The position numbers and the translations under genes are program-made. DNA of 64,000 nucleotides. It comes from Lysobacteraceae bacterium. Its GTDB lineage: Bacteria; Pseudomonadota; Gammaproteobacteria; Xanthomonadales; Xanthomonadaceae. Location: assembly GCA_028868545.1 (NCBI GenBank), contig JAGWUF010000004.1, positions 1 through 64,000 of the forward strand, read 5' to 3'. This document shows positions 33,061 through 43,417 of this stretch, piece after piece; within the stretch, counting starts at the first letter, position 1, and every line of letters begins with the position of its first letter. Below the pieces are notes generated by a model. The model was not told the DNA's origin. It saw nothing but the letters and a program-made list of their open reading frames with translations, and did no database searches.

Positions 33061-34011
33061 ATGTCCGCCACCTCGAGCTCCGGCACGATGCTACCCGATG
33101 CACTCATCACCGCTCTGCGCGAGGCGCAGGAACAGGTCAACGGCCTGGTACTGGGCAAGCCGCAACAGGTGCGGCTGGCGTTCGTGGCGCTGCTGGCCGG
33201 TGGGCACCTGCTGATCGAGGATCTTCCCGGCCTCGGCAAGACCACGCTGGCCCACGCGCTGGCCGCGACGCTGGGGCTGGGGTTCTCGCGGGTGCAGTTC
33301 ACCTCCGACCTGCTGCCCGCCGACATCCTGGGCGTTTCCGTGTTCGCCGCACAGACCCGGCAGTTCGAATTCCATCCGGGCCCGATCTTCACCCACGTGC
33401 TGCTGGCCGACGAGATCAATCGCGCACCGCCGCGTACCCAAAGCGCGCTGCTGGAAGCGATGGCCGAACACCAGGTCACCGTGGACGGCCAGACCCGCGC
33501 CCTGCCCGACCCGTTCCTGGTGATCGCCACCCAGAACCCGGTGGATCTGTCCGGCACCTACCCGCTGCCGGATTCGCAACTGGATCGCTTCCTGCTGCGG
33601 CTCAGCCTGGGCTACCCCGACGATGCCGCCGAACGCGCCCTGCTGGCCGGACGCGACCGCCGCGAACTGATCGCCACCATCGCGCCGGTACTCGACGCCC
33701 GGCGCATCCTGGCGTTGCGTCAGGACGTGCAGGCGGTGACCGCCAGCGATGCCCTGCTGGATTACCTGCAGGCCCTGATTGCACGCAGCCGCAAGCATCC
33801 CGGCGTGCGGGTCGGGCTGTCGCCGCGTGCGGGGCTGGCCTTGCTGCGGGCCGCGCGCGCCCACGCCCTGCTGCTGGGGCGCCGGCATGTGCTGCCGGAG
33901 GATGTGCAGGCGCTGTTCCCGGCGGTAACCGAACATCGTCTGGTGGCCGACGCCGATGTCGCCCCCACCACGCTGGCCAAGCAGATCCTGCACGCGGTTG
34001 CGGTGGACTGA
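33061..34011 (+). CDS. MoxR-family AAA+ ATPase
   Basis: LLIEDLPGLGKTTLAHALA, LLADEINRAPPRTQSALLEAMAEHQVTVDG, ATQNPVDLSGTYPLPDSQLDRF. Confidence 0.95.
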   Translation: MSATSSSGTMLPDALITALREAQEQVNGLVLGKPQQVRLAFVALLAGGHLLIEDLPGLGKTTLAHALAATLGLGFSRVQFTSDLLPADILGVSVFAAQTRQFEFHPGPIFTHVLLADEINRAPPRTQSALLEAMAEHQVTVDGQTRALPDPFLVIATQNPVDLSGTYPLPDSQLDRFLLRLSLGYPDDAAERALLAGRDRRELIATIAPVLDARRILALRQDVQAVTASDALLDYLQALIARSRKHPGVRVGLSPRAGLALLRAARAHALLLGRRHVLPEDVQALFPAVTEHRLVADADVAPTTLAKQILHAVAVD

Positions 34012-34013
34012 GC

Positions 34014-34970
34014 GTGCTGGCGGAACTGCGCCAGCGCATGCAGGCGTGGATGCGTCCACGCGCACCCGAAACCCTGCCGGTGGTGCTGGATCGACACCGC
34101 ATCTACGTCCTGCCCACCGGCACCGGGCTGTTCTTCGCCCTGCTGCTGGGCACCATGCTGCTGGGCGCACTCAACTTCAACAACAACCCGGCCCTGCTGC
34201 TGGCCCTGCTGCTGGCAGGGGCCACCCTGGCCAGCCTGATCGCCGCGCACCTGCAGCTGTCGGGCGTGCGCATGGACACCGTGGCGGCCGAACCGGTGCT
34301 GGCTGGCGAAACCCTGCAGCTGCGGATCGCACTGACGGCCAGCGACGCCCGCCAGCGTCGCGGCTTGCGGCTGGCGGTGCCCGGTGCCACCGCGCACACC
34401 CGGCTGGATCAGCAGGGCGGCACCGTCCTGCTGGCACTGGCTACCGCCCGCCGCGGGCTGTTGCCGCTGCCGCGGATCGAATTGCGCAGCGTCCAGCCGC
34501 TGGGGCTGGCCCGCGCCTGGAGTCATGTCTGGCCGGCGCAATCGGTGTTGGTGTACCCGGGCATGGAACATCAGGCCCCGCCGCTGCCGTCGGCAACCGG
34601 TGGCCACGGCCATCCGCAGCTGGCGCGCAGCGGCGAGGATCCCCACCACCTGCGCAGCTACCGGCCTGGCGACCCGCCCCGCACGGTAGCCTGGAAGGCG
34701 TCCGCCCGGCGCGACGAGTTGCTGGTACGTGAATTCGAATTGCCGCGCGGCGGCGAGCTGACGCTGGATTGGCAGCACACTCAGGGCCTGCCGTACGAAC
34801 AGCGCATCCGGCGGCTGGCGCGCTGGGTGGATGACGCCGAGCGCGCCGGCCGGCGTTATGCGCTGGCCTTGCCCGCTCTGCCCACGATTCCGTTCGGCAA
34901 TGGCGCGCCGCATCGCCACCGCTGCCTGCGCGCACTGGCCCTGCTGCCAGAGGAAGGCCGGCGTGGCTGA
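34014..34970 (+). CDS. DUF58 domain-containing protein
   Basis: GTG start after moxR stop; two TM helices, then GEDPHHLRSYRPGDPPRTVAWKASARRDELLVREFE. Confidence 0.9.
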   Translation: MLAELRQRMQAWMRPRAPETLPVVLDRHRIYVLPTGTGLFFALLLGTMLLGALNFNNNPALLLALLLAGATLASLIAAHLQLSGVRMDTVAAEPVLAGETLQLRIALTASDARQRRGLRLAVPGATAHTRLDQQGGTVLLALATARRGLLPLPRIELRSVQPLGLARAWSHVWPAQSVLVYPGMEHQAPPLPSATGGHGHPQLARSGEDPHHLRSYRPGDPPRTVAWKASARRDELLVREFELPRGGELTLDWQHTQGLPYEQRIRRLARWVDDAERAGRRYALALPALPTIPFGNGAPHRHRCLRALALLPEEGRRG

Positions 34971-36918
34971 TCGCACACCGTCCCCGTCGATGACGCCCAC
35001 CGCGCGCGGCCAGGTGTTGCTGGCCGCCGCCGCCTGCCTGTTGCCGTTGTTGCTGCAACTGCCGCTGGCGCTGGGGCTGGGCTTCGGCGCGGGGGCGCTG
35101 GTGGTGGGCGCCGCCTCTTGGCGCAAGCCACTGCCGTTTTTGCTGCGCCTGTTGCTGGGGCTGTGCGGGCTGGCGGCGGTGCTGGCAGTCGCCCCCGGCA
35201 TCGGTCGCGACAGTGCCTGCGCGGTGCTGGCCGCAATGCTGGCGCTGAAGCCGGCGGAAACCACCAGCTTGCGCGATGGCCGCAGCCTGGTCGGATTTGG
35301 CTTGTTCGGGCCGTTTGCCACCTTCCTGCTGGATCAAGGCCCGCTCAGCCTGCTGCTGGCGCTGGCCGCCGTGCTGCTGGCCTTGCTGGCACTGCAACGG
35401 CTGGCGATCGAGGAAAGCGAAGGCGTCGGCAGCGCGGGGGAGACACTTTGGCAACGCGCGGCGCTGGCGGACGTGCTGCGTCTGTTTGCCATCGGCATGC
35501 CGCTGGCGCTGGCGGCGTTCTGGCTGTTTCCGCGGCTGCCCACGCCGCTGTGGGGCCTGCCTGAACGCAGCATCGCCACCCCCGGCCTGTCCGACAGCAT
35601 GACCCCGGGCGGCATGTTCGACTTGCTGCTGGACGACAGCCCGGCCGCGCGCGTGCAATTTTTCGGTGCCACTCCGCGCCCCGACCAGCTGTACTGGCGT
35701 GGCCCGGTGCTGTGGGATTTCGATGGCCGCAGCTGGCATCAAGCGCAGGCTCTGCAGGCGTACACCCCGGCCCCGATGCAAGCGGCAGGCCCGGGCTGGG
35801 ACTACCAGATCGAACTGGAACCAAGCGAAAACCGGCAACTGGTGGCGCTGGATCTGCCCACGCAGCTGCCAGCAGGCGCACGCATCAGCCTGGATTACAC
35901 GCCCTGGGCCGATACCCCGCAATACGGCGTCTCGCGCTGGCGGATGCACTCGGCCCCCGCAGCGGCACTGGAGCCGGTGTTGCCCGCCCCGCTGCGCGCC
36001 CGCGCGCTGGCGTTGCCCGTCGGCTACAACCCGCGCACGCTGGCGCTGGGCCGGCAGTGGCGACGCGAGGCGGGCGTGGATCCGCAGGGCCGCAGCGACA
36101 CCGCCATCGCCGATCGTGCGCTGGCGATGATCCGTCGCGAATTCACCTACACCCTCACCGTGCCGCTGGCCGGCCGCAACGAAATCGACGATTTCCTGTT
36201 CGATCGCAAACAGGGCTACTGCGAACATTTCAGTTCGTCATTCGTGGTCTTGATGCGCGCGGCCGGCATCCCCGCGCGGGTGGTCACCGGCTACAGCGGC
36301 GGCTACCGCAACCCGATCGGCGGCTATTGGCTGGTGCGCAAATCCGATGCCCATGCCTGGAGTGAAATCTGGTTGCCGACGCGAGGCTGGATCCGCGTGG
36401 ATCCCACCGCCGCGGTCGCCCCCGAACGCATCCGCGACACGCTGGCCGACCGGCGCCCCGGCCAGATCGGCGGCTTCACCGGACTGGTGGGCGTATTCAA
36501 CGCCGCCGACTGGATGCGTCGCGGCTGGAACGATTTCGTGCTGGGCTTCAACGCCCAGCGCCAGCGCGACCTGCTCAAGCCGCTGGGCATCGACAGCCTG
36601 CAGCCGCGCGATCTGGTGATCGTGTTCACCCTGATCGCCGGCCTGGCCCTGCTGTGGATGCAATGGCTGATCGCCCGTGGCGAACGCCAGCGCGACCCGC
36701 TGCTGCGCGCCTGGCATGCACTGGAGGCGCGCTACCGCAAACTCGGGCGCGGCCGCCCGCCGCATGAACCGGCGCAAGTCTGGGCCGCGCGCGTGGCGGC
36801 CGACACCCCGCAAGCCGGTGAACATCTGGCGCAACTGGCACGCCGCGTGTCCGACGTGCGCTACGGCGGGACGAAGGATCCGGCGCTGGCGCAGGCACTG
36901 CGCAGGCACCGGCCCTGA
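34963..36918 (+). CDS. TgpA-like transmembrane transglutaminase (DUF3488/transglutaminase core)
   Basis: Multi-TM N-terminus; KQGYCEHFSSSFVVLMRAAGIPARVVTGYSGG...SDAHAWSEIWLPTRGWIRVDPTAAVAPERI. Confidence 0.93.
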   Translation: MADRTPSPSMTPTARGQVLLAAAACLLPLLLQLPLALGLGFGAGALVVGAASWRKPLPFLLRLLLGLCGLAAVLAVAPGIGRDSACAVLAAMLALKPAETTSLRDGRSLVGFGLFGPFATFLLDQGPLSLLLALAAVLLALLALQRLAIEESEGVGSAGETLWQRAALADVLRLFAIGMPLALAAFWLFPRLPTPLWGLPERSIATPGLSDSMTPGGMFDLLLDDSPAARVQFFGATPRPDQLYWRGPVLWDFDGRSWHQAQALQAYTPAPMQAAGPGWDYQIELEPSENRQLVALDLPTQLPAGARISLDYTPWADTPQYGVSRWRMHSAPAAALEPVLPAPLRARALALPVGYNPRTLALGRQWRREAGVDPQGRSDTAIADRALAMIRREFTYTLTVPLAGRNEIDDFLFDRKQGYCEHFSSSFVVLMRAAGIPARVVTGYSGGYRNPIGGYWLVRKSDAHAWSEIWLPTRGWIRVDPTAAVAPERIRDTLADRRPGQIGGFTGLVGVFNAADWMRRGWNDFVLGFNAQRQRDLLKPLGIDSLQPRDLVIVFTLIAGLALLWMQWLIARGERQRDPLLRAWHALEARYRKLGRGRPPHEPAQVWAARVAADTPQAGEHLAQLARRVSDVRYGGTKDPALAQALRRHRP

Positions 36919-36944
36919 CACCAAACCCGCTGACACCAAACCCG
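36915..36944. repeat. 15-bp tandem duplication spanning the transglutaminase stop codon
   Basis: ctgacaccaaacccg x2; first copy contains the TGA stop. Confidence 0.9.
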
Positions 36945-36949
36945 CACGC

Positions 36950-37297
36950 TCAGGGCGTGCCGAACCGTCCCAGCGGCGCGCCGGCCAGCAAGTGCAGGTG
37001 GATCTGGAACACGGTCTGGCCGCCATCACCGTTGCAGTTCATCACGATGCGGTAGCCGTCTTCGGCAAACCCCTGCGCCTTGGCATAACGTGCGGCGGCG
37101 GTGGCCAGCCGGCCAACCACCACGGCGGCATCCTCCGGCACGTCGTTGAGGGTGGCGAAATCCTGCTTCGGCACAAACAGCACGTGCACCGGCGCCTGCG
37201 GCGCGATGTCGCGGAACGCGAACAGATGCGCGTCCTCGTACACGATGTCGGCGGGGATTTCGCGCCGCAGGATCTTGTGGAAAATCGTCTCGCTCAT
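36950..37297 (-). CDS. HIT-family (histidine triad) protein
   Basis: [51 protein letters not shown]. Confidence 0.95.
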   Translation of the reverse strand: MSETIFHKILRREIPADIVYEDAHLFAFRDIAPQAPVHVLFVPKQDFATLNDVPEDAAVVVGRLATAAARYAKAQGFAEDGYRIVMNCNGDGGQTVFQIHLHLLAGAPLGRFGTP

Positions 37298-37905
37298 CGG
37301 GATGTCTCCGTGGGAATTTCGCTGCGGCTGCCGAACGCGTGCAGCAAGGTGCCGCGATCCACGTATTCCAGCTCGCCGCCCAGCGGCACGCCGTGCGCCA
37401 GCCGGCTGGGCTGCACGCCGCGCGCGCGCGCCAGTTGCGCCAGATAGTGGGCGGTGGCCTCGCCTTCCACGGTGGGGTTGGTGGCCACGATCAGTTCACG
37501 CACCTCGCCTTCCTCCAGCCGCTGCGCCAGCAGGTCCAGCCCCAGCTCGCGCGGGCCGATGCCATCCAGCGGGCTCAGCCGGCCCTGCAGCACGAAATAC
37601 AGGCCGCGGAAACCGGTGGCCTGCTCGATGGCCAGCCGATCCGCCGGGGTTTCCACCACGCACAGCAGCTGCGCGTCGCGCGCGCTGCTGGCGCAGACGG
37701 GACAGATTTCGGTCTCGCTGAAATCGCGGCAGCGGCCGCAGTGGCGGATCCGCTCCATTGCCTCGGCCAGCGTCACAGACAGCCGGCGGCCGCCGTCGCG
37801 CTGGCGCTCCAGCAGGTGGTAGGCCATCCGCTGCGCGGATTTCTGGCCTACGCCCGGCAGCACGCGCAGCGCGTCGATGAGTTGGTCGAGGAGAGAGGCG
37901 CTCAT
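37294..37905 (-). CDS. recR: recombination protein RecR
   Basis: [35 protein letters not shown] zinc finger, TOPRIM. Confidence 0.96.
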   Translation of the reverse strand: MSASLLDQLIDALRVLPGVGQKSAQRMAYHLLERQRDGGRRLSVTLAEAMERIRHCGRCRDFSETEICPVCASSARDAQLLCVVETPADRLAIEQATGFRGLYFVLQGRLSPLDGIGPRELGLDLLAQRLEEGEVRELIVATNPTVEGEATAHYLAQLARARGVQPSRLAHGVPLGGELEYVDRGTLLHAFGSRSEIPTETSR

Positions 37906-38044
37906 GTGTCCTGAAGCCTGGTTGCGTGGTTGCGCGCATGGATGTGCGCACGCGGCGCACGCAGGGCGACGCGCAAGCGGGCGAAAACCGCGTTTTCCGC
38001 CCGCGTTGCGAATGCGGCGGCAGGATGCCCCGTCATTCGCAATA

Positions 38045-38365
38045 TCAGAACGGCAGCTTCATGCCCGGCGGCAGCGGCATGCCGGCGGTGGCAGCCGCCA
38101 TCTTTTCCTGCGAGGCGGCGTTGATCTTGTTGACCGCATCGTTGAAGGCGGCGGCGATCAGGTCTTCGGCCATTTCCGGGTCGCCGAACACGGTGGGGTC
38201 GATGCGCACCTTGCGGCAGTCCATGCGCCCGCCCAGGGTCACGCTGACCATGCCACCGCCGGCGCTGCCGGTGGCTTCCAGCGCCGCCACTTCTTCCTGC
38301 GCGCGCTGCACGTTTTCCTGCATCTTCTGCGCCTGCTGCATCAGCTGGGCAATGTTTCCACGCAT
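38045..38365 (-). CDS. ybaB: YbaB/EbfC nucleoid-associated protein
   Basis: [43 protein letters not shown]. Confidence 0.95.
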   Translation of the reverse strand: MRGNIAQLMQQAQKMQENVQRAQEEVAALEATGSAGGGMVSVTLGGRMDCRKVRIDPTVFGDPEMAEDLIAAAFNDAVNKINAASQEKMAAATAGMPLPPGMKLPF

Positions 38366-38398
38366 GTCGTTCTTCCGTTGTTGCGATGTGGGGAAAAC

Positions 38399-40135
38399 TC
38401 AATTGTCGCCAAGCGGGCGGACGGAATCCGGCACGATCTGTGCGCCGTGCTGCTGCATCAGCCGCTGGATGCCGGGGTCGGCGGCGAACCCGGTTTCGGC
38501 TTCGCTCTGGCGCACGTCGCGCGCGCGCGCATTGCGTTCGCTGGCGGTCTCGCCACGTGCTGCGCCGATGTCGAACTGCACCCGCACATCGCCCCCCAGT
38601 TGCGTGCCCAGGGCACCTTCCAACTGCAAGACCAGGCCCGGTGATTTCAGATGCTCCTGCTCGGCGGTCAGCGACAGGCGCAGCACGCCATCGGCATGCG
38701 CCACGAAACAGGCATGCTCGGCCAGCAGCTTGGCCGGCCCACGCAAACCGCAGTTGGCCACCAGTGCCAACCAATGCTCGCCATCGGTCACCAGCAAGGC
38801 GCTGGCGGCTTGCCGTGAAGGCTCCATCACCGGTGCCGGGGCGGCGGCTTTTGCGGGCTCTGCGCGGGCGATCCGTTCTGCCGGTGCAGGCGGCACTGCG
38901 GCCACGTCAGGCCTCGCTGCCGGTATCGCAACGGTTGCGGGGGCAGGCATTTCTGCCAATGCCGCGCGCGCGCGCGCGGCTGCGTCGGAGCGCACCTGCG
39001 CGGAAGCCGGCACGGCGGCCCGCGCCACCGGGGCATCAGCTGCCAGCACGGCTTGCGCTTCCGGCCGGAACGCCAACATCCGCAGCAAGGTCATTTCAAA
39101 TCCGCTGCGCGGGCTGGGCGCATAGCCCAGATCGCGACGGCCATGCAAGGCCATCTGGTACCACAGTTGCACTTGCTCCGGTCGCAACTGCGCGGCCAGC
39201 CCGGCCACATCGATGGCATCGCTGCCGACATCGACGCCGGGCACCAGTTGCTTGACCTGGATGCGATGCAAGGCCTGCGCGAACGCATCCAGAATGCTGG
39301 CCCAGTCGGGCGAAAAATCCGCCAGTTGCGCCGCTTCATCCATCATGCGGGCGCCATCACCGTCGGCCAGGGCCGCCAGCAACGCCTGCACGCGGGTACG
39401 ATCCACCGTACCCAGCATCGCCGCCACCGTGGCGCCATCGAGCTTGCCGCCGGCATAGGCGATGGCTTGATCCAGCAAGGACAAACCATCGCGCAGGCTG
39501 CCATCGGCCGCACGCGCCAGTTGCGCCACGGCAGCGGCATCGCGCTCGATGCCTTCGGCGGTCAGGATCTTCTCGATCTGGCCGCGAATCTGGTCTTCGT
39601 CCAGCCGCTTCAAGTTGAACTGCAGGCAGCGACTGAGCACCGTCACCAGCAGCTTTTCCGGATCGGTGGTGGCAAACAGGAACTTGACGTGTTCCGGCGG
39701 CTCTTCCAGTGTCTTCAGCAGCGCGTTGAACGCGGCCTTCGACAACATGTGCACTTCGTCGATCAGATAGACCTTGTACTTGCCGCGCGAGGGCATGTAC
39801 TGCGCGTTCTCGATCAACTCGCGGACGTTGTCCACGCCGGTATTGCTGGCCGCGTCGATCTCCAGCAGGTCGATGTAGCGGCCGGCATCGATCGCCAGAC
39901 AGGTTTCGCATTCGCCGCACGGATCCGACGAGGTGCCGCGCTCGCAGTTCAACGACTTGGCGAAGATCCGGGCAATGGTGGTCTTGCCCACCCCGCGGGT
40001 CCCGGTGAACAGGAAAGCGTGATGCACACGGCCGGTTTCCAGCGCATTGGTCAGCGCGCGCACCACGTGCTCCTGGCCGACCAGTTCGGCGAAACGCTTG
40101 GGGCGCCACTTGCGGGCAAGCACGAGGTAGGACAT
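38399..40135 (-). CDS. dnaX: DNA polymerase III subunits gamma/tau
   Basis: MSYLVLARKWRPKRFAELVGQEHVVRALTNAL, GTRGVGKTTIARI, zinc module CGECETC. Confidence 0.95.
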   Translation of the reverse strand: MSYLVLARKWRPKRFAELVGQEHVVRALTNALETGRVHHAFLFTGTRGVGKTTIARIFAKSLNCERGTSSDPCGECETCLAIDAGRYIDLLEIDAASNTGVDNVRELIENAQYMPSRGKYKVYLIDEVHMLSKAAFNALLKTLEEPPEHVKFLFATTDPEKLLVTVLSRCLQFNLKRLDEDQIRGQIEKILTAEGIERDAAAVAQLARAADGSLRDGLSLLDQAIAYAGGKLDGATVAAMLGTVDRTRVQALLAALADGDGARMMDEAAQLADFSPDWASILDAFAQALHRIQVKQLVPGVDVGSDAIDVAGLAAQLRPEQVQLWYQMALHGRRDLGYAPSPRSGFEMTLLRMLAFRPEAQAVLAADAPVARAAVPASAQVRSDAAARARAALAEMPAPATVAIPAARPDVAAVPPAPAERIARAEPAKAAAPAPVMEPSRQAASALLVTDGEHWLALVANCGLRGPAKLLAEHACFVAHADGVLRLSLTAEQEHLKSPGLVLQLEGALGTQLGGDVRVQFDIGAARGETASERNARARDVRQSEAETGFAADPGIQRLMQQHGAQIVPDSVRPLGDN

Positions 40136-40226
40136 GCCCGTATTCTGGCACGGCCCGCCAGCCCTCGCGGCACCCCACGGAATTTTCTTGTGGACTCGCC
40201 GACACCCCGCTAGAATGCGCGGTTCC

Positions 40227-40319
40227 GGAGAGGTGTCCGAGTGGTTGAAGGAGCACGCCTGGAAAGTGTGTAAGCGTCTAAACCGCGCTTCGGGGGTTCG
40301 AATCCCCCTCTCTCCGCCA
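40227..40319 (+). tRNA. tRNA-Ser (anticodon GGA), CCA encoded
   Basis: ggagaggtgtccgagtggttgaaggagcacgcctGGAaagtgtgtaagcgtctaaaccgcgcttcgggggttcgaatccccctctctccgcca; long class II variable arm and GGTTCGAATCC T-loop. Confidence 0.95.
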
Positions 40320-40325
40320 GACATG

Positions 40326-40352
40326 GAAACGCCCCCTCGCGGGGCGTTTTTC
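40326..40352 (+). terminator. rho-independent terminator after tRNA-Ser
   Basis: aaacgccccctcgcggggcgtttttc: GC hairpin followed by T5. Confidence 0.88.
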
Positions 40353-40373
40353 ATGCCTGCTGGCAGACGCGTC

Positions 40374-41594
40374 TCAGCGTCCCGCCGCGTGCCGCCACAG
40401 CGCGCGCACCAGCGGCGGCATCCGCCCGGCCAGCCCCAGCGCATGCCCGCGCAGCAGGGTCGGCAGCAGGGCGTCGTTGCTGAAGACGCGGTTGATGGCG
40501 TCGAAGGCGTGCGCACCCAGCGCGTTGTCGCTGCGGCGCGCGCGTGCCCAGCGCGACAGCCGGGTCGCCGATGCGATGTCGCCGCCCTTGGCCTGCGCGT
40601 CGCGCAGCATCGCGCGCAGCGCGGAGACATCGCGCAGGCCGTGGTTCACGCCTTGGCCAGCCAGCGGATGCATGACGTGGGCGGCATCGCCGACCAGCAG
40701 CACCCGGCCCTCGACCTGCCGCTGCGCCAACTGCCGGCGCAGCGGGAACGCCGCGCGCTGCGACTGCAACGCAAAGCCACCCAACTCGCCGCCGAAAGCC
40801 GCCGACAGTTCGCGTTCGAACTGCGCCGGCGGCGCGTCCAGCAGGCGCTGCGCTTCGGCGTCCGGCAGCGTCCACACGATCGAACCGAGGCGGCCGCGCA
40901 GCTGCGCATCGCCATCGTCGTTGAACGGCAGCAGCGCCACCGGCCCGGTGGGCAGGAAGCGCTGCCAGCAGGCGTCGCGGTGCGGCGCTTCGCTGGCGAC
41001 GAAGGCGACCAGTCCGCGCTGGTGGTAGTCGTGCGCCGGCGCCTCGATGCCGGCCAGCCGGCGCAGCGCGGAATGGCCGCCGTCGGCGGCGACCGCCAGC
41101 CGCGCCTCCAGCACCAGCCCGTCGTCGAGGCCCAGGCGCACGCCGCCGGCGTCCTGCGCCAGCGTTTCCACTTTCGCTGGGCAGTGCAGGCGCACGCCGG
41201 CCGCAGGCAGCGCATTCCACAGCGCGTCCACCAGCAGACCGTTCTCGACGATCCAGCCGAGCTGCGGTTCGCCCAGCGCGTCGGCATCGAAGGCCAGCGG
41301 CGCGCCGCCGGCCGCGTCCCAGACGCGCATGCCGCGATAGGGCTGCACGCGCCCGGCCTCGACCTGCGCCCACACGCCCAGATCCGCCAGCAGCGCGGCG
41401 TTGTCGGGCGCAAAGGCGAACACCCGCAGGTCGCGCGCCGCACGCTGCCACGGCGTCGGCGCGCGTGCTTCCGCCAGCGCCACCTGCAGGCCTTCGCGCG
41501 CCAGCATCAACGCGCTGGCGGCGCCGACCACGCCTCCGCCGACGACCACCGCGTCCAGCAGGCCGCGCCGGTTCATGCGGCCACCTTGCGGCAC
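40374..41594 (-). CDS. FAD-dependent ubiquinone biosynthesis hydroxylase (UbiI/VisC family)
   Basis: DAVVVGGGVVGAASALMLAREGLQVALAE, GDAAHVMHPLAGQGVNHGLRD. Confidence 0.9.
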   Translation of the reverse strand: MPQGGRMNRRGLLDAVVVGGGVVGAASALMLAREGLQVALAEARAPTPWQRAARDLRVFAFAPDNAALLADLGVWAQVEAGRVQPYRGMRVWDAAGGAPLAFDADALGEPQLGWIVENGLLVDALWNALPAAGVRLHCPAKVETLAQDAGGVRLGLDDGLVLEARLAVAADGGHSALRRLAGIEAPAHDYHQRGLVAFVASEAPHRDACWQRFLPTGPVALLPFNDDGDAQLRGRLGSIVWTLPDAEAQRLLDAPPAQFERELSAAFGGELGGFALQSQRAAFPLRRQLAQRQVEGRVLLVGDAAHVMHPLAGQGVNHGLRDVSALRAMLRDAQAKGGDIASATRLSRWARARRSDNALGAHAFDAINRVFSNDALLPTLLRGHALGLAGRMPPLVRALWRHAAGR

Positions 41595-42805
41595 AGCGCC
41601 GGCACGTCGCCGCGATAGCCCATCGCGCCGCCCACCAGCCAGCCCTGCAGCCAGCCGAAGGCGTCGCCCGCCACCAGCCCGGCGCTGCGCAGGGGGCGCA
41701 ACAGCGGCGCGTCGTTGGCGGTGAGTTTGGCAAGGCCGTCGGAGAACGCGATGGTGCGGCTGCGGTCTTCTTCACGGCGCGCGGCGTGACGGCGCAACAC
41801 GGCGTCATCGCCAGGATCGGCGGCGTGTTCGGCGATGCATTCGGCCAGCGTCAGCGCATCGCGCAGGCCGAGGTTGAAGCCCTGCGCGCCGAGCGGATGG
41901 ATCGACTGCGCTGCGTTGCCCACCAGCACCGCACGCGGTGCCACCAGCGCATCGGCCACGCAGCCCAGCATCGGGTAGCGGCTGCGCTCGCCGACCGACA
42001 GCAAGCGGCCGGCACGCCAGCCGAACGCGTCCTGCACGCGCGCGAGGAAGACTGCATCGTCGAGCGCGGCCACGCGCTCCGCGTCCTCGCGCGGCACCCC
42101 GTGCACCAGCCCGTAATGGCCGTCGCCGCGCGGCAGCAGCGCGGTCGGGCCGTGGTCGGTCAGGCGCTCGAAGGCGGTGCCGTCGGGCGCACGCTGCGTG
42201 CGCAGGCGGGCGACGAACAGGGTCTGGCCGTAGTCGTGCTCGCGCGTCGCGATGCCCAGCGCTTCGCGCAGCGCGCTGCGGGCACCGTCGGCGGCCACCA
42301 GCAGCTTCGTGCGCAGCGTGCGCTCGCCGCTGGCGTCGGCGATGCGGATCGCACGCAGGCCGTCATCGCCATCGTCCAGACCGACGAAGCGCGCGGGCCG
42401 GTAGCGGGTCAGGCGCTGCAATTGCAGCAGCCGCGCTTCCAGCGCCTCGCCGAAATCGCGCGCCACCACCACCCGGCCGAACTCGCTGCGTCCGTAGGCC
42501 TGCGCGTCCAGCAGCATGCGTCCGAAGTCGCCGCGGCGGCTGACGTGGATGCGCCGGATCGGGCCGGTGGCCGCGCGCATCAGCGGCAGCACGCCCAGCG
42601 CCTGCAGCGCATTGAGGGTGGCTTCGGCGAAGCTGAGGTTGCGCTGGTCGAACACCGGCGGCAGCGCGCCGGCCGGCGCGGCTTCGACCATGCCGACATC
42701 CAGCCCCTGCGCCTCCAGCGCGATCGCGAGGCTGGCACCGACCAGGCCGCCGCCGACGATCAGCACGTCATGCGCGGGGCCGTTTGCAGGGGCTTGAATG
42801 GACAT
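41573..42805 (-). CDS. ubiH: 2-octaprenyl-6-methoxyphenyl hydroxylase
   Basis: HDVLIVGGGLVGASLAIALEAQGLDV, GNAAQSIHPLGAQGFNLGLRDALTLAE; paralogue directly upstream of the UbiI/VisC-like gene. Confidence 0.9.
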   Translation of the reverse strand: MSIQAPANGPAHDVLIVGGGLVGASLAIALEAQGLDVGMVEAAPAGALPPVFDQRNLSFAEATLNALQALGVLPLMRAATGPIRRIHVSRRGDFGRMLLDAQAYGRSEFGRVVVARDFGEALEARLLQLQRLTRYRPARFVGLDDGDDGLRAIRIADASGERTLRTKLLVAADGARSALREALGIATREHDYGQTLFVARLRTQRAPDGTAFERLTDHGPTALLPRGDGHYGLVHGVPREDAERVAALDDAVFLARVQDAFGWRAGRLLSVGERSRYPMLGCVADALVAPRAVLVGNAAQSIHPLGAQGFNLGLRDALTLAECIAEHAADPGDDAVLRRHAARREEDRSRTIAFSDGLAKLTANDAPLLRPLRSAGLVAGDAFGWLQGWLVGGAMGYRGDVPALCRKVAA

Positions 42806-42847
42806 TGCGCTATGCTAACGGCTCCGCAGTCTGCCCGTCCGAATGCC

Positions 42848-43417
42848 ATGAATCGCCCTGCCTCGACGCTCCCCGCCGGCCCGCTGCTGCTCACCGCGCT
42901 GATCTTCGTCGCGGCGCTGAGCCGGGTCATTCCGCATCCGCCGAATTTCTCCCCGATCGAAGCGGTGGCGCTGTTCGGCGGCGCCTATTTCGCCAAGCGC
43001 CAATGGGCGCTGATCGTGCCGCTGGTGGCGATGTTCGCCTCCGACCTGGTGCTGGGCCTGATCAACGGCGGCATCTACTGGAGCTACTTCGCCAGCGCCG
43101 GCTACCTGATGGTGTACGCCTGCATCGCCCTGTCCACCGTGCTGGGCTTCGGCCTGCGCGGCAAGGTCAGTGCCGGCCGCGTGCTGGGCTATTCGCTGGC
43201 CGGCTCGCTGCTGTTCTTCGTGCTGACCAATGCCGGGGTGTGGGCGTTCGGTGCGATGTATCCGCACAACGCCGCCGGCCTGGCCGCCGCTTTCATCGCC
43301 GGCGTGCCGTTCTTCCAGTGGACCGTGCTGGGCACCCTGTTCTACGCGGCGCTGCTGTTCGGCGGTTTCGAGCTGCTGCGCCGGCGCGTGCCGGCGCTGC
43401 GCGCGCAGACGGCCTGA
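42848..43417 (+). CDS. DUF6580-like small integral membrane protein (putative transporter component)
   Basis: About 6 TM, LSRVIPHPPNFSPIEAVALFGGAYFAKRQWALIVPLVAMFASDLVLG; overlaps the adenosyltransferase start by 1 bp. Confidence 0.7.
   Translation: MNRPASTLPAGPLLLTALIFVAALSRVIPHPPNFSPIEAVALFGGAYFAKRQWALIVPLVAMFASDLVLGLINGGIYWSYFASAGYLMVYACIALSTVLGFGLRGKVSAGRVLGYSLAGSLLFFVLTNAGVWAFGAMYPHNAAGLAAAFIAGVPFFQWTVLGTLFYAALLFGGFELLRRRVPALRAQTA

Noticed and set aside
38961-38985. (CG)n run in dnaX
   Set aside because: Short alternating GC tract within coding sequence for an Ala/Arg-rich linker; expected at this GC content.
40227-40319. tRNA-Ser as a possible genomic-island attachment site
   Set aside because: No integrase, no direct repeat of the tRNA 3' end seen nearby, and both flanks are housekeeping genes.
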